64,000 nucleotides of DNA from Rosistilla ulvae. GTDB lineage: Bacteria > Planctomycetota > Planctomycetia > Pirellulales > Pirellulaceae. Shown piece by piece: positions 45,946 to 56,603 of the stretch (within the stretch, counting starts at the first letter, position 1; every line of letters starts with the position of its first letter). A model generated the notes under the pieces. That model searched no databases and was not told the origin of the DNA. It worked only from the letters and a program-made list of their open reading frames with translations. The stretch covers positions 310,001 through 374,000 of the forward strand of contig NZ_CP036261.1 of NCBI RefSeq assembly GCF_007741475.1, in the 5' to 3' direction. A program made the position numbers and the translations under genes.

Positions 45946-47313
45946 ATGAAACGGATCCCTAGCCCTGCGTGGCTGATGTTACTGAGTCTCTTTTTGTGTG
46001 GTCCTGTTTCGGCCGATGAGCCATCGCTGCGCGTCGGCCGGTTCAGCGTCGATGCTTCGCCGCCGGTCGGCAGCCCGTTGGCCTACGATCCGACCATCGG
46101 CGTGCAGACGCCTCTTTCGTGCAGCGGCATCGTGCTGCTGGGATCGGGGGAACCGATCGTGTTGTGCGCGATCGACTGGATCGGCGTGGGGAACGATGGG
46201 AATCGCGAATTTAGACGCGCACTGGCCAAAGCTGCCGGGACGACTCCCAATCGCGTGGCGGTACATTCCTTGCACCAACACGACGCCCCCGCCTGCGATT
46301 TCACAGCGGCTCAATTGCTCGCTCAGCACGGCGTTACCAAGGTTCGGTACGATTCGCACTTCTCGCGGCAGGTGATCGAGCGGGCAGCCGAAGCAGTAGC
46401 CCAAGCGACGGCCGATACGACTCCGGTCACTCACGTCGGCGTGGGAGAGGGAGAGATCGAAAAGGTCGCCTCGAACCGCCGCGTGATGGGAGAGGATGGC
46501 AAAGTCAAATACGTTCGCTATTCCGCTACGCGCAACCCCGTGATCCGAGATGCCCCGGTCGGGACGATCGATCCGATGTTGAAAATGATCAGTTTCTGGA
46601 ACGGTGAATCGGCCGTGGCAGTGCTGACCTACTACGCCACGCACCCGCAAAGCTACTATCGCACCGGGCTGGCGAATCCCGACTTCCCGGGCATGGCTCG
46701 GAACGCTCGCCAGGCGGAGACCGGTGTGCCGCACACCCACTTCAACGGCGCCGGCGGCAACATCGGAGCGGGGAAATGGAACGATGGATCGAAGGAAAAC
46801 CGACAGGTACTGGCCGACCGCGTCGCGGCGGGAATGAAGAAGGCTTGGGAAGCGACCAAGCGAACGCCGATTGCTGCCGCCGACATCGGATGGGAGACGG
46901 AATCGGTGCAACTGCCCGTCGGCAAACACCTGCAAGCCGAACCGTTGCAGAAGATCTTGGAGGACACAACGGCCGCAGGCCCGGTACGGCAAGCGGCCGC
47001 TAGGAACCTGGTTTGGCTGCGTCGCTGCGAAGCGGGGGATTGGCCGATCGAGATCGCTTGCTTGCGGATCGGCAAGGCGCGAGTGCTGCACATGCCGGGT
47101 GAATTGTTTGTCGAATACCAACTGGCAGCTCAAAAACAACGCCCCGACCTGTTCGTCGCGATGGCCGCTTACGGCGATTACGCGCCGGGCTATATCGGCA
47201 CCGAGATCGCTTATGGCCAAGGAGGCTACGAGACCAGCGAGCGCGCCTCGCGAGTCGCTCCGCAAGTCGAAGGCGTCCTGAGCGGCGCCGTCAACCGCTT
47301 GCTAGCCGATTAG
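45946..47313 (+). CDS. Secreted ceramidase-like hydrolase
   Basis: A 455-residue protein of the neutral/alkaline ceramidase-like group. Signal peptide MKRIPSPAWLMLLSLFLCG with cleavage near VSADEP. The mature N-terminus has the family strand LRVGRFSVDASPPVG; zinc-site candidates are HSLHQHDAPA and YYATHPQSYY, then HFNGAGGNIGAG. Planctomycete genomes encode many such proteins, and true ceramidase activity is unproven. ATG 45946 has GGAG upstream and is chosen for the signal peptide. A second relative lies at 59.2-60.7 kb. Confidence 0.83.
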   Translation: MKRIPSPAWLMLLSLFLCGPVSADEPSLRVGRFSVDASPPVGSPLAYDPTIGVQTPLSCSGIVLLGSGEPIVLCAIDWIGVGNDGNREFRRALAKAAGTTPNRVAVHSLHQHDAPACDFTAAQLLAQHGVTKVRYDSHFSRQVIERAAEAVAQATADTTPVTHVGVGEGEIEKVASNRRVMGEDGKVKYVRYSATRNPVIRDAPVGTIDPMLKMISFWNGESAVAVLTYYATHPQSYYRTGLANPDFPGMARNARQAETGVPHTHFNGAGGNIGAGKWNDGSKENRQVLADRVAAGMKKAWEATKRTPIAAADIGWETESVQLPVGKHLQAEPLQKILEDTTAAGPVRQAAARNLVWLRRCEAGDWPIEIACLRIGKARVLHMPGELFVEYQLAAQKQRPDLFVAMAAYGDYAPGYIGTEIAYGQGGYETSERASRVAPQVEGVLSGAVNRLLAD

Positions 47314-47316
47314 GCC

Positions 47317-47840
47317 GATTGTCGCCTTTCGCTCCGCGAAAGTGCGTGCACGTCAAGAACCGGTTTAAGAAGAACGTCTGTCACTCGTCGCACTTTCGCG
47401 GAGCGAAAGGCGACCAGCGGTGCGTTCGTAATCGCCAGACGGTTCCTTGCTCGGGGCCCCATGGGACGCCTTGAGGTGCGATCGTCTGCAGGATTGTCGC
47501 CTTTCGCTCCGCGAAAGTGCGTGCACGTCAAGAACTGGTTTAAGAAGAACGCTTATCACTCGCCGCACTTTCGCGGAGCGAAAGGCGACCAACGGGGCGC
47601 CGGTTATCGCCAGACGGTTCCTTGCTCGGGTCCCCATGGGACGCCTTGAGGTGCGATCGTCTGCAGGATTGTCGCCTTTCGCTCCGCGAAAGTGCGTACG
47701 CGTCAAGAACTGGTTTAAGGAGAACGCCTGTCACTCGTCGCACTTTCGCGGAGCGAAAGGCGACCAACGGTGCGTTCGTTATCGCCAGACGGTTCCTTGC
47801 TCGGGGCCCCATGGGACGCCTTGAGGTGCAATCGTCTGCA
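47317..47840. repeat. 175 bp tandem repeat, three copies
   Basis: Units begin GATTGTCGCC at 47317, 47492 and 47667, an exact 175-base period with few differences. Each has the 26-27 bp inverted-repeat arms (e.g. 47321-47346 and 47389-47415) around about 42 bases, followed by about 75 bases identical to the 3' end of the adjacent protease gene including its stop. The last copy is continuous with the real gene, so the first two are extra gene tails. Confidence 0.95.
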
Positions 47841-48873
47841 TCGCTTGCGGTCGGGCGAGGCCGTGATCGCGGATCGATTTCTTGTTGAAGCTTTGCGACG
47901 GTTCGGGATCCGCCACTTCGCCGGCGGCAACTTCTTGGCGTCGTCGCATGTACCATCCGCTGCCGTCAGCTGATGCCAACGTCGCCTGCATCCCTTGGCG
48001 TTGCGGGCTTGGTGTGGCGGCGGCGATCTGCGTGACATCGCCCGACTGCGACATGTTGCCAGTCGGAGCGACGGCGGCAACTTGTGCCACATCGGCTGCG
48101 GCGGGGCCACGGTTCTTCACATACGCGTCGACGGGGCCGCTGCCGCTGGCGACCCAGGCGAGCCAGGTGTCTTGCAGTTCGGACAGGCTCTCGTATCCGT
48201 AGTGGCGGCGGACTGCATGAGTCCATTGGCTGCCCTGCAGCGTCTCGCCGACGAAGTCGACAAACTTGCGGCGGCCGCCTTGTTCGATCAGGAATCGCGA
48301 AACCGAAAATCCTTGAGCGTAAAGCGGCAGGATATCGCTGGGGTATTCCCGCATCATGAACATCTGGTTCATCGGGATCCCGCGGTTGTTGCTCAAGAAC
48401 TCGCGAAGCATCTCTTCGTGTCGCTGCCGTTCGCTGTGGTGTTCCACGGTTGTGCTGGCCCCTTCATCGGCCCAGCGTGGCAGCGGTTGACCGAAGTGTG
48501 TCGCCAGGACGGTGTGGGTGACTTCGTGCGGCAACACGCTGTCCATGATTCGGATTTGCGATCCTTGGATCGACATCCGGAAATCGCGGACGCCGCGGCG
48601 AGTGGGGGTGTATTCGGTCGCTCCGCCAGCGCCCAGATGCGGTGCGTCTTGCACGCGGATCGGACAGGGAGCGGGCCACGGTGGCAATTCGCTGCCCAGC
48701 CAATCGATCGCCAATTGGGATCGAAACTGCTCCGCCGCGTCGCCAACCTGCTGGGCAAACTGCGGTGTGCTGGCTTGTACGATGAAGTTCTGCGTTCGGT
48801 AGCCGGCGCCGAAAGCGGGCACGGCTAGGAGAGTTGCGACAACGAAGAGACTGCGTAGAAAGCGAGCTTCCAT
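47779..48873 (-). CDS. Secreted gluzincin-type metalloprotease (peptidase MA-like)
   Basis: A 364-residue exported protein. Signal peptide (FLRSLFVVATLLAVPAFGAG), then a zinc metalloprotease domain with HEVTH (HExxH) in VLPHEVTHTVLATHF, followed by PRWADEGAST, where Glu is the third ligand candidate. The C-terminal 120 residues are low-complexity. ATG 48873 is preferred to TTG 48879. Its last 60 or so bases, including the stop, lie in the 175 bp tandem repeat, so the tail has been copied twice downstream. Confidence 0.85.
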   Translation of the reverse strand: MEARFLRSLFVVATLLAVPAFGAGYRTQNFIVQASTPQFAQQVGDAAEQFRSQLAIDWLGSELPPWPAPCPIRVQDAPHLGAGGATEYTPTRRGVRDFRMSIQGSQIRIMDSVLPHEVTHTVLATHFGQPLPRWADEGASTTVEHHSERQRHEEMLREFLSNNRGIPMNQMFMMREYPSDILPLYAQGFSVSRFLIEQGGRRKFVDFVGETLQGSQWTHAVRRHYGYESLSELQDTWLAWVASGSGPVDAYVKNRGPAAADVAQVAAVAPTGNMSQSGDVTQIAAATPSPQRQGMQATLASADGSGWYMRRRQEVAAGEVADPEPSQSFNKKSIRDHGLARPQAMQTIAPQGVPWGPEQGTVWR

Positions 48874-49152
48874 GCTCAAAGACCTCGATCCATCGGGGTT
48901 CGGTTTTGGAGAGCGGGGAGTCTACGCGGAGACGCGACCGCGTCCAACGTCATTGTCGGCGAGAATCGTGGCGGCAGCGCTCGTAGTTGCCGCAAGCAAA
49001 TCGCTCAAACCGTGAAGTTTCCAAGACTTGCGAGTCGGCAAAAAAGATTGAGATTCCCATCAAGAAACCTTCAAGTTGCCGGTGCAAGCATTGCTATCAA
49101 TTTGCTAGCACGTCACCTATCTGGTGTGGGAAGGGGCGTGCGACGCGCAGCT

Positions 49153-51963
49153 TTAACTGCTGGAAGGCTGCGTTTGCCGGCGGATCGTTTCAAACAGTTC
49201 CGCCGAAACGATCGGCTTGGTGACGTAGTCGTCCATGCCGGCGGCGAGGCACCGCTCGCGATCCCCCTTCATCGCGCTGGCGGTCATCGCGATGATCGGG
49301 ATGTGCCCGCCGCTGCCTTGTTCTTTCTCGCGAATCATTTCGGCGGCTTGCAGCCCGTCGATCTCGGGCATCTGCACATCCATCAGGATCAAATCAAAGT
49401 CTCCCCGCTCCCACGCCTGGATCGCTTCGCGGCCATCGGCGGCGACGACCACTTCGTGACCTTGCCGCTTCAACAAACCAATCGCCACGCGTTGGTTGAC
49501 CAGCCCATCTTCGGCCAGCAGGATTTTCAGCGGAGCGCCGTTGGTTTCACCGTCGGTCGCGTCATCGGTCTCGGGCGATGTGGATGTCGCACCGGCCCCG
49601 CATTGATCGGCGAAGATGTCGACCAGAGTCTGCAGCAGTTCGGACTGGATCACCGGTTTGGTCATGTAGCGAATCACATCCAACTGTTCGCATCGCTTGG
49701 CGTGTCCCGCTTGCGCGGCCGACGAGATCATCACGATCTTTGTGTCGCGGAGCGCGTTGTCGCTGCGGCAGCGTTCGATGAAAGCAAACCCATCCATCTC
49801 GGGCATCATGTAATCGAGCAGCAACAAATCGAACGGCGGCCCTGCCTGAACCGACTGTTGCAGTGCCTCGAGCCCAGCCAGCGGCGAAGCCAACGCGACC
49901 GATTCGATCCCCCAACTCTTGAGCATCTCGATAAAGACGCGGCGGTTCGTCGCGTTGTCGTCGACGACGAGAACGCGCAGCGGGCGATCGGGCAGCGAAT
50001 CGAAGCGTGCCACCGGTTGGCGATCCGGCAGCACTTCAAACTCGGCGGTGAAATGGAACGTCGTCCCGGTACCCACTTTGCTTTCGACCCAGATCTTGCC
50101 TCCGGCCAGTTCGACCAATTGCGACGAGATCGTCAGTCCAAGTCCAGTCCCGCCAAATCGCCGCGTGGTCGACGCATCGGCTTGGCTGAACGCTTCGAAG
50201 ATGTGAGCCAGTTTGTCGTTGGGGATTCCGACCCCCGAATCGATCACACGGGCATGGATCCGCACGCGGTCGTCGGATCGCGATTCCAAGCCGACATCGA
50301 TGATCACCTCGCCAGCGTTTGTGAACTTGATCGCGTTGCCAACGAGATTCACGAGGATCTGCCGCAAGCGTCCGGGATCACCTCTCAGCGTATCGGGGAT
50401 CTCCGGTGCGACCCGGCAAGCAAGCTCCAGATCTTTTTCAGCCGCTCGGATCGCCAGTGCCTGGCCAGTCAGCCCGACGCAATCGCGGAGACTGAACTCG
50501 ATCTCTTCCAGCTCCAACCGGCCGGCTTCGATCTTGGAAAAATCGAGGATATCGTTCAGCAGACGCAGCAGGGCATCGGCGGAATGTTGGATCATCTTCA
50601 AGTATTCCCGCTGTTCGCCGTTGAGCTTCGATCCGGCCATCAGATCGCTCATCCCCATGATCCCATTCATCGGCGTGCGGATCTCGTGGCTCATGTTCGC
50701 CAGAAACGAACTTTTCGCTTTGTTTGCGTCGCGAGCTTCATCGCGCGCGACGACGAGTTCGCGGTTCGTCTCCGCCAACTCACCACTCATCGCATTAAAT
50801 TGAGCCGCCAACCCCGCTACTTCGTCTTTGCCGGTGATCGCAACGGTAGTCTGCAGCTCGCCACGTCCGATCGCCTCCGCTGCATCGGACAGTTGATGCA
50901 AACGCCGCGACATCGAAATCGCGGTCAGTGTGCCGATCAACATCGCAACGAACGTTGCCACCAGCGACAGCCATACGATCCGTTGACGCAACGTGTCGAC
51001 GGGGGCGAAGACTATCGATTCGGCTCGCTCGTCCAACACTATCCAGCCGAGCCCGGCGTAATCGGCGAAGCCGCGGGAGATCGCAAAAGCAGAAAGGTAG
51101 CGTTCGTCGCTGAACGGGTCGCGTCGATAGAAGACGCTGCTGTTCGATTCGTCCGCGACAACCAGATGCTCCAGAAAGGCGGTGCCGTCGGCCAGCGGCT
51201 CCAGATCCATATCGCTGGCGCGAATGATCTTCCCGTTGGCGGTGAACAACACCAATCGCTCGTCGGGACTATGCCGCTGAACGCGTGCGTCGAAGACATC
51301 CAAGACGGTTTGGATGTTCATGACGATCTTGATCACGCCCAACAATTCGCCCTGTTCATCGTCGATCCGCTGGCAGATGTCGACCGAATAGATCCCCGCG
51401 CTGTCGTCAAACCGCACGTCGTCGATAAAGACGCCTTCGCGAACCGCATGTTTCCACCAGGCTTCATCGTCCTGGCGATAGTCGGACGTGCGACTGGTTA
51501 GCGCGGCGTTGACGCCCCAGCGATTGGTGATGAAGACCTCGCCGAAGATCGGATAACCACTTCCTTCATTCAGCTTCTCCAGTCGCAGGCGGAGATCGCG
51601 CGACAGGGCGTTGAGCATCAGCGTCTGCATCAGCTCGGTTTCGATACTCTCGGGAGCGTCGGTCCATTGGCGATCGCGCCGGGCGATCGTTTGCTCCGGC
51701 ACGTCGAGCTCGGAAAATTCGCGATTGGAAGCTTGCAACGTCTGCTGAACCAAGCCGCTTTGCGAATAGGCTTTCCAATCGGCCGACCGCGATTGAACGA
51801 CGCGATCGATCTCATCGATCACCGCGCTGGCCCGCATCAGCGATGTTGTTTCGATCGCCTGCCGCAGGCTCCGCTCGCTGACATTGGTTGCGTAGCTGCC
51901 GACGATCCAAATCAGCAGGGCTGGGATCAGTGACGCAAGCAGCAGCTTATGAACGATTCGCAT
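49153..51963 (-). CDS. Hybrid sensor histidine kinase with two receivers
   Basis: Membrane sensor of 936 residues: TM1 (about 8-25), a large periplasmic double-Cache-like sensor (about 30-330; [35 protein letters not shown]), TM2, HAMP, HisKA ([12 protein letters not shown]), HATPase ([24 protein letters not shown]), receiver 1 ([19 protein letters not shown]) and receiver 2 ([22 protein letters not shown]). No HPt domain is fused, so an external one is needed. ATG 51963 directly precedes TM1. A single-gene unit; the input ligand is unknown. Confidence 0.94.
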   Translation of the reverse strand: MRIVHKLLLASLIPALLIWIVGSYATNVSERSLRQAIETTSLMRASAVIDEIDRVVQSRSADWKAYSQSGLVQQTLQASNREFSELDVPEQTIARRDRQWTDAPESIETELMQTLMLNALSRDLRLRLEKLNEGSGYPIFGEVFITNRWGVNAALTSRTSDYRQDDEAWWKHAVREGVFIDDVRFDDSAGIYSVDICQRIDDEQGELLGVIKIVMNIQTVLDVFDARVQRHSPDERLVLFTANGKIIRASDMDLEPLADGTAFLEHLVVADESNSSVFYRRDPFSDERYLSAFAISRGFADYAGLGWIVLDERAESIVFAPVDTLRQRIVWLSLVATFVAMLIGTLTAISMSRRLHQLSDAAEAIGRGELQTTVAITGKDEVAGLAAQFNAMSGELAETNRELVVARDEARDANKAKSSFLANMSHEIRTPMNGIMGMSDLMAGSKLNGEQREYLKMIQHSADALLRLLNDILDFSKIEAGRLELEEIEFSLRDCVGLTGQALAIRAAEKDLELACRVAPEIPDTLRGDPGRLRQILVNLVGNAIKFTNAGEVIIDVGLESRSDDRVRIHARVIDSGVGIPNDKLAHIFEAFSQADASTTRRFGGTGLGLTISSQLVELAGGKIWVESKVGTGTTFHFTAEFEVLPDRQPVARFDSLPDRPLRVLVVDDNATNRRVFIEMLKSWGIESVALASPLAGLEALQQSVQAGPPFDLLLLDYMMPEMDGFAFIERCRSDNALRDTKIVMISSAAQAGHAKRCEQLDVIRYMTKPVIQSELLQTLVDIFADQCGAGATSTSPETDDATDGETNGAPLKILLAEDGLVNQRVAIGLLKRQGHEVVVAADGREAIQAWERGDFDLILMDVQMPEIDGLQAAEMIREKEQGSGGHIPIIAMTASAMKGDRERCLAAGMDDYVTKPIVSAELFETIRRQTQPSSS

Positions 51964-52455
51964 ATTCGTGCACGAGGAGTTAGCCGAAGAGCAGACGGGC
52001 CTCGCGTTTCCGATAACCGCGAACCCGCCAAAATCCGTAGGCAATCACTGTTTCTAGTGTAACCATTCGGTGGGGGTCGGTGCGAATCGAATGCCAATTC
52101 GGCGCGGAGCCGCCCGGCAGGCGAACCTTTGTTGCGATACGGCGTCGCCCGGGAAACGCGGAAACGCCGCCCGGGCCACCGCTCAGCATTGCCCCCCGCG
52201 ACAACAGGACCTCCTTTACCATGTGCGATCGACTCAGCAAACTCGATCCTCGTGGCGAATCGGTTTGATGGGAAACAGTTGCACGGCGCGGAACGTAACC
52301 CTGATCCTGGCCGCCCTGGAAACGATCCTGTGACCGTCGGGCGGCTCGCTCGAGCCCGGCGCAGCCCTAGCCGCCGCAGCTCAAGCAAGCGATCCGGCGA
52401 ACGTCTAACCTGCGCAGCGGCAACTGCGTCGTAGCGTCATTCTTCAGCTCTCCCT
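51964..52455. other. Intergenic, no gene seen
   Basis: About 490 bases between the kinase start and the glycosyltransferase stop. Open frames on both strands are of random composition. A GC-rich CCCGGG..CCCGGG inverted pair at about 52148-52180 is the only structure noticed. Confidence 0.5.
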
Positions 52456-54204
52456 TTAACCTACGTTCAGCGATGGAGATGCTGGCCGCTTCGGACGTCG
52501 CCAGGCGTCGATTGCTAGGAAGGCCATCCAGGGCGCGAACTCGAGCCAGGTGATGACAAAGTCGTAGAATGCGACTCCGGCGTATCGGGTGCCGAGAACG
52601 GTGGTGTCGGCGTGGTGATAGTCCAGCCAGAATCGCAGGTAGTAGACCAGCACCAGCCCGCTGGTCGCCAACCAAGCTCTCCCGCGGGCAAACGGCAGGA
52701 AGGGCAACGCCCAGCTCCAGTACCACGGATTCTGCGTGGGGCACAGCAGCCAGAACCAGGCCAGCGTCAGGAAGACGGCTTCGCAAAACAATGCCCCGTC
52801 GGCAGCGGAGGAAGCGCGCCACGCCAGCCCGATTGCGACCAGCAAAAACGCGGCCGCTGTGATCGCTCGCGCGACAAAAAACGGAGCCTCTGCCGCTTCG
52901 ATGCCCATCGATTGCTGAGCCGTTTCGCGGACGCTCTCGCGGACCGCGTTGGGAACGATCGAAAACCAGGCGACGCGATCGGTCGGTAGCTCGCTGGTCG
53001 GCTTCAGGTTTTCGATCAGGATCAAGAAGAGGAAGTCGTTCATTTCCCAGCGTTTCAAAAACGTCGTCACGCCCAGACTGGGATCGGTCGCCGGCAGGCT
53101 GGGAGATGCGATCGAGATCACCTCGATCGATTCAGGCAACAAACCATCGGAGTTCTCCGCGACGGGTGCCAAGACCGGTTCAGCAACTTCCGCATCGCGT
53201 GGCATCATCGGCCACAACAGCAGCAGCGTCCCAAGAGCCAAGACCGCCCCAGGCATCAACAAATGTCGCCAGCCGAATCGGCGAGCGACAACCAACACCA
53301 TCAGCGGTGCCAGCACGACAGGGTACAACTTGGCTCCGATGGCCAGAGCGAGCGTGATCGCGACGCCTGCCAAACCAAGATCGCTGGGCTTCACCGTCGC
53401 GACGTCTCGTTTCAGCAGTCGCACGGCCAGGTAGATCGCGAGCGCTGTGAAGAAGACGGCGATCGCATCCAAGTGGCCACTCCCGGCAACCTCTTTCATC
53501 AACAGCGGACACCAAGCGTAGATCACGCATAGATCGGCGGATCGCCCGCACGCCCGCAGCAATCCGATCACCACCAGCAGCGTCGCGATGTCGAATCCGA
53601 TCAGCCATGCCTTCATGATGAAGAGGCGGGCCAGCAGCGACGCACCGGCGGGCGTCGTGATTTCGCTGGCCGCAAAGACAACTTGGCTGGTCGGCGGATA
53701 GATCGTTGGCAATTCGGGAAAGTGAACGCGAGCCAAGATCTCCGCCAACGGAGGCTCTCGATCCAATACCGCTATCAATCGCTGCAATTCGGGATCGTCG
53801 GTCGTTGAAAACGCAGCATCCTGAACCTGTTGTGGACTGTATTGATAGGGGCTCACTCCCGCCACCGAGACCGCCCCGTCCCACAGGTACCGATAGATAT
53901 CGACCTCTTGAATCGGCAGCGAGAAGAGCATCACGATCCGAAACCCAATCGCCGCCACAACAACTAACTTCAGGTTGCCCGATCCGGCAGCCGCGATTCG
54001 GATCGCGATCAGATAGAGAGCAAACGCGGCGGCGAACAGTCCTAAGACAGTAAGGATCGGTCGGTCGACGCCTGCCGCGTGGTAATCGAACTGCCAGCTG
54101 AGCCAGGCGATCGCCGCATACAGCCCGATTGAAACGATCGCCAAAACGGCCAGCGATCGCGTTGCAAAAGCTGTTCGATCGTGCGGTCGGTCGGAACCAT
54201 CCAT
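52456..54204 (-). CDS. Polytopic membrane glycosyltransferase (GT-C/GT87-like)
   Basis: A 582-residue integral membrane protein with about 11-13 helices. The loop after the second or third helix carries EVDIYRYLWDG, the acidic motif expected of GT-C enzymes that use polyprenyl-phosphate sugars; NPWYWSWALPFLP is typical of GT87-like mannosyltransferases. ATG 54204 overlaps the stop of the upstream GT2 gene (TGATG), so the pair is co-translated: GT2 makes the lipid-linked sugar, and this protein would transfer it outside the membrane. The acceptor is unknown. Confidence 0.82.
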   Translation of the reverse strand: MDGSDRPHDRTAFATRSLAVLAIVSIGLYAAIAWLSWQFDYHAAGVDRPILTVLGLFAAAFALYLIAIRIAAAGSGNLKLVVVAAIGFRIVMLFSLPIQEVDIYRYLWDGAVSVAGVSPYQYSPQQVQDAAFSTTDDPELQRLIAVLDREPPLAEILARVHFPELPTIYPPTSQVVFAASEITTPAGASLLARLFIMKAWLIGFDIATLLVVIGLLRACGRSADLCVIYAWCPLLMKEVAGSGHLDAIAVFFTALAIYLAVRLLKRDVATVKPSDLGLAGVAITLALAIGAKLYPVVLAPLMVLVVARRFGWRHLLMPGAVLALGTLLLLWPMMPRDAEVAEPVLAPVAENSDGLLPESIEVISIASPSLPATDPSLGVTTFLKRWEMNDFLFLILIENLKPTSELPTDRVAWFSIVPNAVRESVRETAQQSMGIEAAEAPFFVARAITAAAFLLVAIGLAWRASSAADGALFCEAVFLTLAWFWLLCPTQNPWYWSWALPFLPFARGRAWLATSGLVLVYYLRFWLDYHHADTTVLGTRYAGVAFYDFVITWLEFAPWMAFLAIDAWRRPKRPASPSLNVG

Positions 54205-55007
54205 CACATCGATCCCCGTCGCAAACCATAGCGAGCGACCGTGTAGAGGATCTTTGAGCCGGCTTTGATCGTTCCGCTGACCGTTCCGCTGATCTTGCTG
54301 GTCCCGACGCGGTTGCGGTAGGGAACTGGAATCTCCAGATAACGCAGATGGGCAAAAATCGCTTTGATCTGCATCTCGATCGTCCAGCCGAAGTTTTCGT
54401 CGGCCATCTTTAAATCGCACAGCTTGCCGTAGTCGATCGCGCGGAACGGTCCCAGATCGGTGTAGCGGGCACCAAACAGCAGCCGCATCAAGAAGCAAGC
54501 GAGTCGATTGCCGTAGACGCTTTGCGGCGGCATCGCTCCCTTTTCGCGTTCCCCCAGCAGCCGCGACCCGAGTACAAAATCGGCTTGCCCCATGAAGATC
54601 GGCGCCACCAACCGCGGCAAAAGATCGGGGTGATCGCTGTAGTCGGCATCCAGAAAGACGACGATCTCGGGAGCCGCATGCCCTTCATCTATATACTGGG
54701 CAATCGTCGCCAGGCCACGCAAGCAAGCCGCTCCATAACCTCGCTGCGACTCGCTGACAACAACCGCTCCGCCCGCTCTGGCGACGTCGGCGGTCCGGTC
54801 GGTCGATCCGTTATCGATCACGACCACTTGGCCGACATCGGGCAGATCGGCCAGCACCAACGGCAGCGATCGCTCTTCGTTCAACGCGGGGATCACGACG
54901 ACAACGGATTGCAGGTGCGACGAGACGGTATTCGCCGCAGCGCTCACGGCTGCGGATTCGGCTTGATTGATAGCGGTCACCTGGGACATCGTATTGGGGC
55001 GACGCAT
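54204..55007 (-). CDS. GT2 family glycosyltransferase, polyprenol-phosphate type
   Basis: Cytoplasmic GT-A glycosyltransferase of 267 residues similar to dolichol-phosphate mannosyl/glucosyl transferases. Motifs: VVVIPALNEERSLP, VIDNGSTDRTADVA, FLDADYSDHPD (the DxD) and PVPYRNRVGTSKISG. No C-terminal membrane helices, so it is the soluble form. Start at ATG 55007 or ATG 54989. It is coupled to the membrane glycosyltransferase by a one-base stop/start overlap. Confidence 0.9.
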   Translation of the reverse strand: MRRPNTMSQVTAINQAESAAVSAAANTVSSHLQSVVVVIPALNEERSLPLVLADLPDVGQVVVIDNGSTDRTADVARAGGAVVVSESQRGYGAACLRGLATIAQYIDEGHAAPEIVVFLDADYSDHPDLLPRLVAPIFMGQADFVLGSRLLGEREKGAMPPQSVYGNRLACFLMRLLFGARYTDLGPFRAIDYGKLCDLKMADENFGWTIEMQIKAIFAHLRYLEIPVPYRNRVGTSKISGTVSGTIKAGSKILYTVARYGLRRGSM

Positions 55008-55286
55008 CGAGATCGCGATGCAGATGCTGCAATTTAGTACCGTCTTGCATCGGGATCTGTGAATTCGCTCACAGGTCCGCCAAATGTCCGTTCTTGCCGA
55101 GCTTCAACCGCTTGGCCCAACGATCGTGTTCCCCCGTCCACTTTTACAGCTGCCGAATGCCATTCCCGAGAAAAAAACGAATAGAATTCGTAAGGACTGG
55201 CAACCGAGACCGTCTACCTTGACGAAACCATACGCATCGACCTGCGTGCTGCCAGCCAATCCTTGTCACCTGGAAGGAAACCGCGA

Positions 55287-56465
55287 ATGAAGACCACGAC
55301 GACCGCCGAGGCCCCTTCTTCTGAATCCTCTGTTTACGATCGTTATGCCGCCGCAGCGCATGCCGTCGAACCCGCACTCTGCTGCCCCGTCGAATACAAC
55401 ACCGACCTGCTGGCGGCGATCCCCGACGAGATCATCGAGCGCGACTACGGCTGTGGCGACCCAACTCCCTACGTTCGTCCCGGCGAGACGGTGCTCGATC
55501 TAGGTAGCGGCGGCGGCAAGCTCTGCTACATCGCGTCGCAGGTCGTCGGTCGCGAGGGACAAGTGATAGGCGTCGATTGCAATCGCGAGATGCTCGACTT
55601 GGCTCGCAAACACCGATCGACAGTCGCCGAGACGATCGGATACGCCAACGTCGATTTCCGTTACGGATTGATCCAAGATCTGGGACTCGACCTCGACCTG
55701 CTGGCTAGCGAACTGGCCGATAGCCCGGTCCACGATCCGGCGGGCTACCTTGCGCTGCGTCAGACCGAAGAGCGATTGCGCCGCCAGCATCCGCTGGTCG
55801 CCGACGATTCGGTCGATTGTGTTCTGTCGAACTGCGTGCTGAATCTGGTCCGCCAACAGGATCGTCGGCCGCTGTTTTCGGAGATCTTCCGCGTCTTGCG
55901 TCGCGGCGGACGGGCGGCGATCAGCGATATCGTCAGCGATGAAGATGTCCCCGATCGCTTGCAGCAGGATCCCGAACTCTGGTCGGGATGTATCACCGGA
56001 GCGTTTCGCGAGGACAAGTTCTTGCAGGCGTTTGAGGAAGCCGGTTTCCACGGCATCGAAATCGTCAAGCGACAGAGCGAACCGTGGCGGACTGTCGAGG
56101 GGATCGAATTCCGATCGGTCACCGTCGTCGCTCACAAGGGCAAGCAGGGCCCATGCCTGGAACGCAACCAAGCTGTCGTTTATCGTGGACCATTCAAAAA
56201 GGTCGTCGATGACGACGGCCACACCTACCACCGCGGCCAGCGGATGGCGGTCTGCGACAAGACGTTCAACCTGCTCCAGAGGGCTCCGTACGCCAAGATG
56301 TTCGACGCGATCGAGCCGCGGGAATCGATCGCCTTGGAAGACGCTAAATCGTTCGACTGTCGACGCAACGTTTGCCGCGATCCTCGCGAATCGAAAGGGC
56401 TCGATTACGATGCGACCAGCCAAGGGAACGCCAGTAGTTGCAGCGACGAAGAGCCCTGCTGCTAG
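55287..56465 (+). CDS. arsM: Arsenite methyltransferase-like protein ArsM
   Basis: SAM-dependent methyltransferase of 392 residues. N-terminal EPALCCPVEYN provides a Cys pair, motif I is VLDLGSGGGKLCYI, with GVDCNREMLDLAR and VLSNCVLNL following; LRRGGRAAISDI and LWSGCITGAF give further conserved Cys. Cys residues in these positions are the arsenic ligands of ArsM enzymes. The C-terminal extension ends in a Cys-rich tail (SSCSDEEPCC). It is followed by arsS, so methylated arsenicals are probably routed to arsenosugars. ATG 55287 follows GCGA. Confidence 0.88.
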   Translation: MKTTTTAEAPSSESSVYDRYAAAAHAVEPALCCPVEYNTDLLAAIPDEIIERDYGCGDPTPYVRPGETVLDLGSGGGKLCYIASQVVGREGQVIGVDCNREMLDLARKHRSTVAETIGYANVDFRYGLIQDLGLDLDLLASELADSPVHDPAGYLALRQTEERLRRQHPLVADDSVDCVLSNCVLNLVRQQDRRPLFSEIFRVLRRGGRAAISDIVSDEDVPDRLQQDPELWSGCITGAFREDKFLQAFEEAGFHGIEIVKRQSEPWRTVEGIEFRSVTVVAHKGKQGPCLERNQAVVYRGPFKKVVDDDGHTYHRGQRMAVCDKTFNLLQRAPYAKMFDAIEPRESIALEDAKSFDCRRNVCRDPRESKGLDYDATSQGNASSCSDEEPCC

Positions 56466-56485
56466 TGCCCCGTCGCATTGAAGTT

Positions 56486-56560
56486 TTCGTTTAAACCGCG
56501 AGCCTATCGAGGCTGACAACGCAGCAGAAACGCGGGGCGATGCCCACGCGGTTAAACGAA
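56486..56560. repeat. Inverted repeat between arsM and arsS
   Basis: TTCGTTTAAACCGCG (56486-56500) pairs with CGCGGTTAAACGAA (56547-56560); inside is AGCCT/AGGCT. The right half (GCGGGGCG..CCGCGGTTAAAC-like) recurs upstream of the gene at 45.9 kb. Confidence 0.7.
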
Positions 56561-56603
56561 GTCTCCGTTCATCAACCGTCCGATCCGCCAAAGAATCCAC
56601 ACG

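Noticed and set aside
45979-47265. 428-residue minus-strand frame
   Set aside because: Antisense to the ceramidase-like gene, which has a signal peptide and family motifs.
47317-47840. CRISPR array
   Set aside because: The 175 bp units repeat in full, with no unique spacers of constant length and no cas genes; they include gene-derived sequence.
49012-51501. 829-residue open frame on the plus strand
   Set aside because: It is antisense to the hybrid kinase at 49153-51963, whose domains are all recognisable; the antisense product shows only codon-bias shadow composition.
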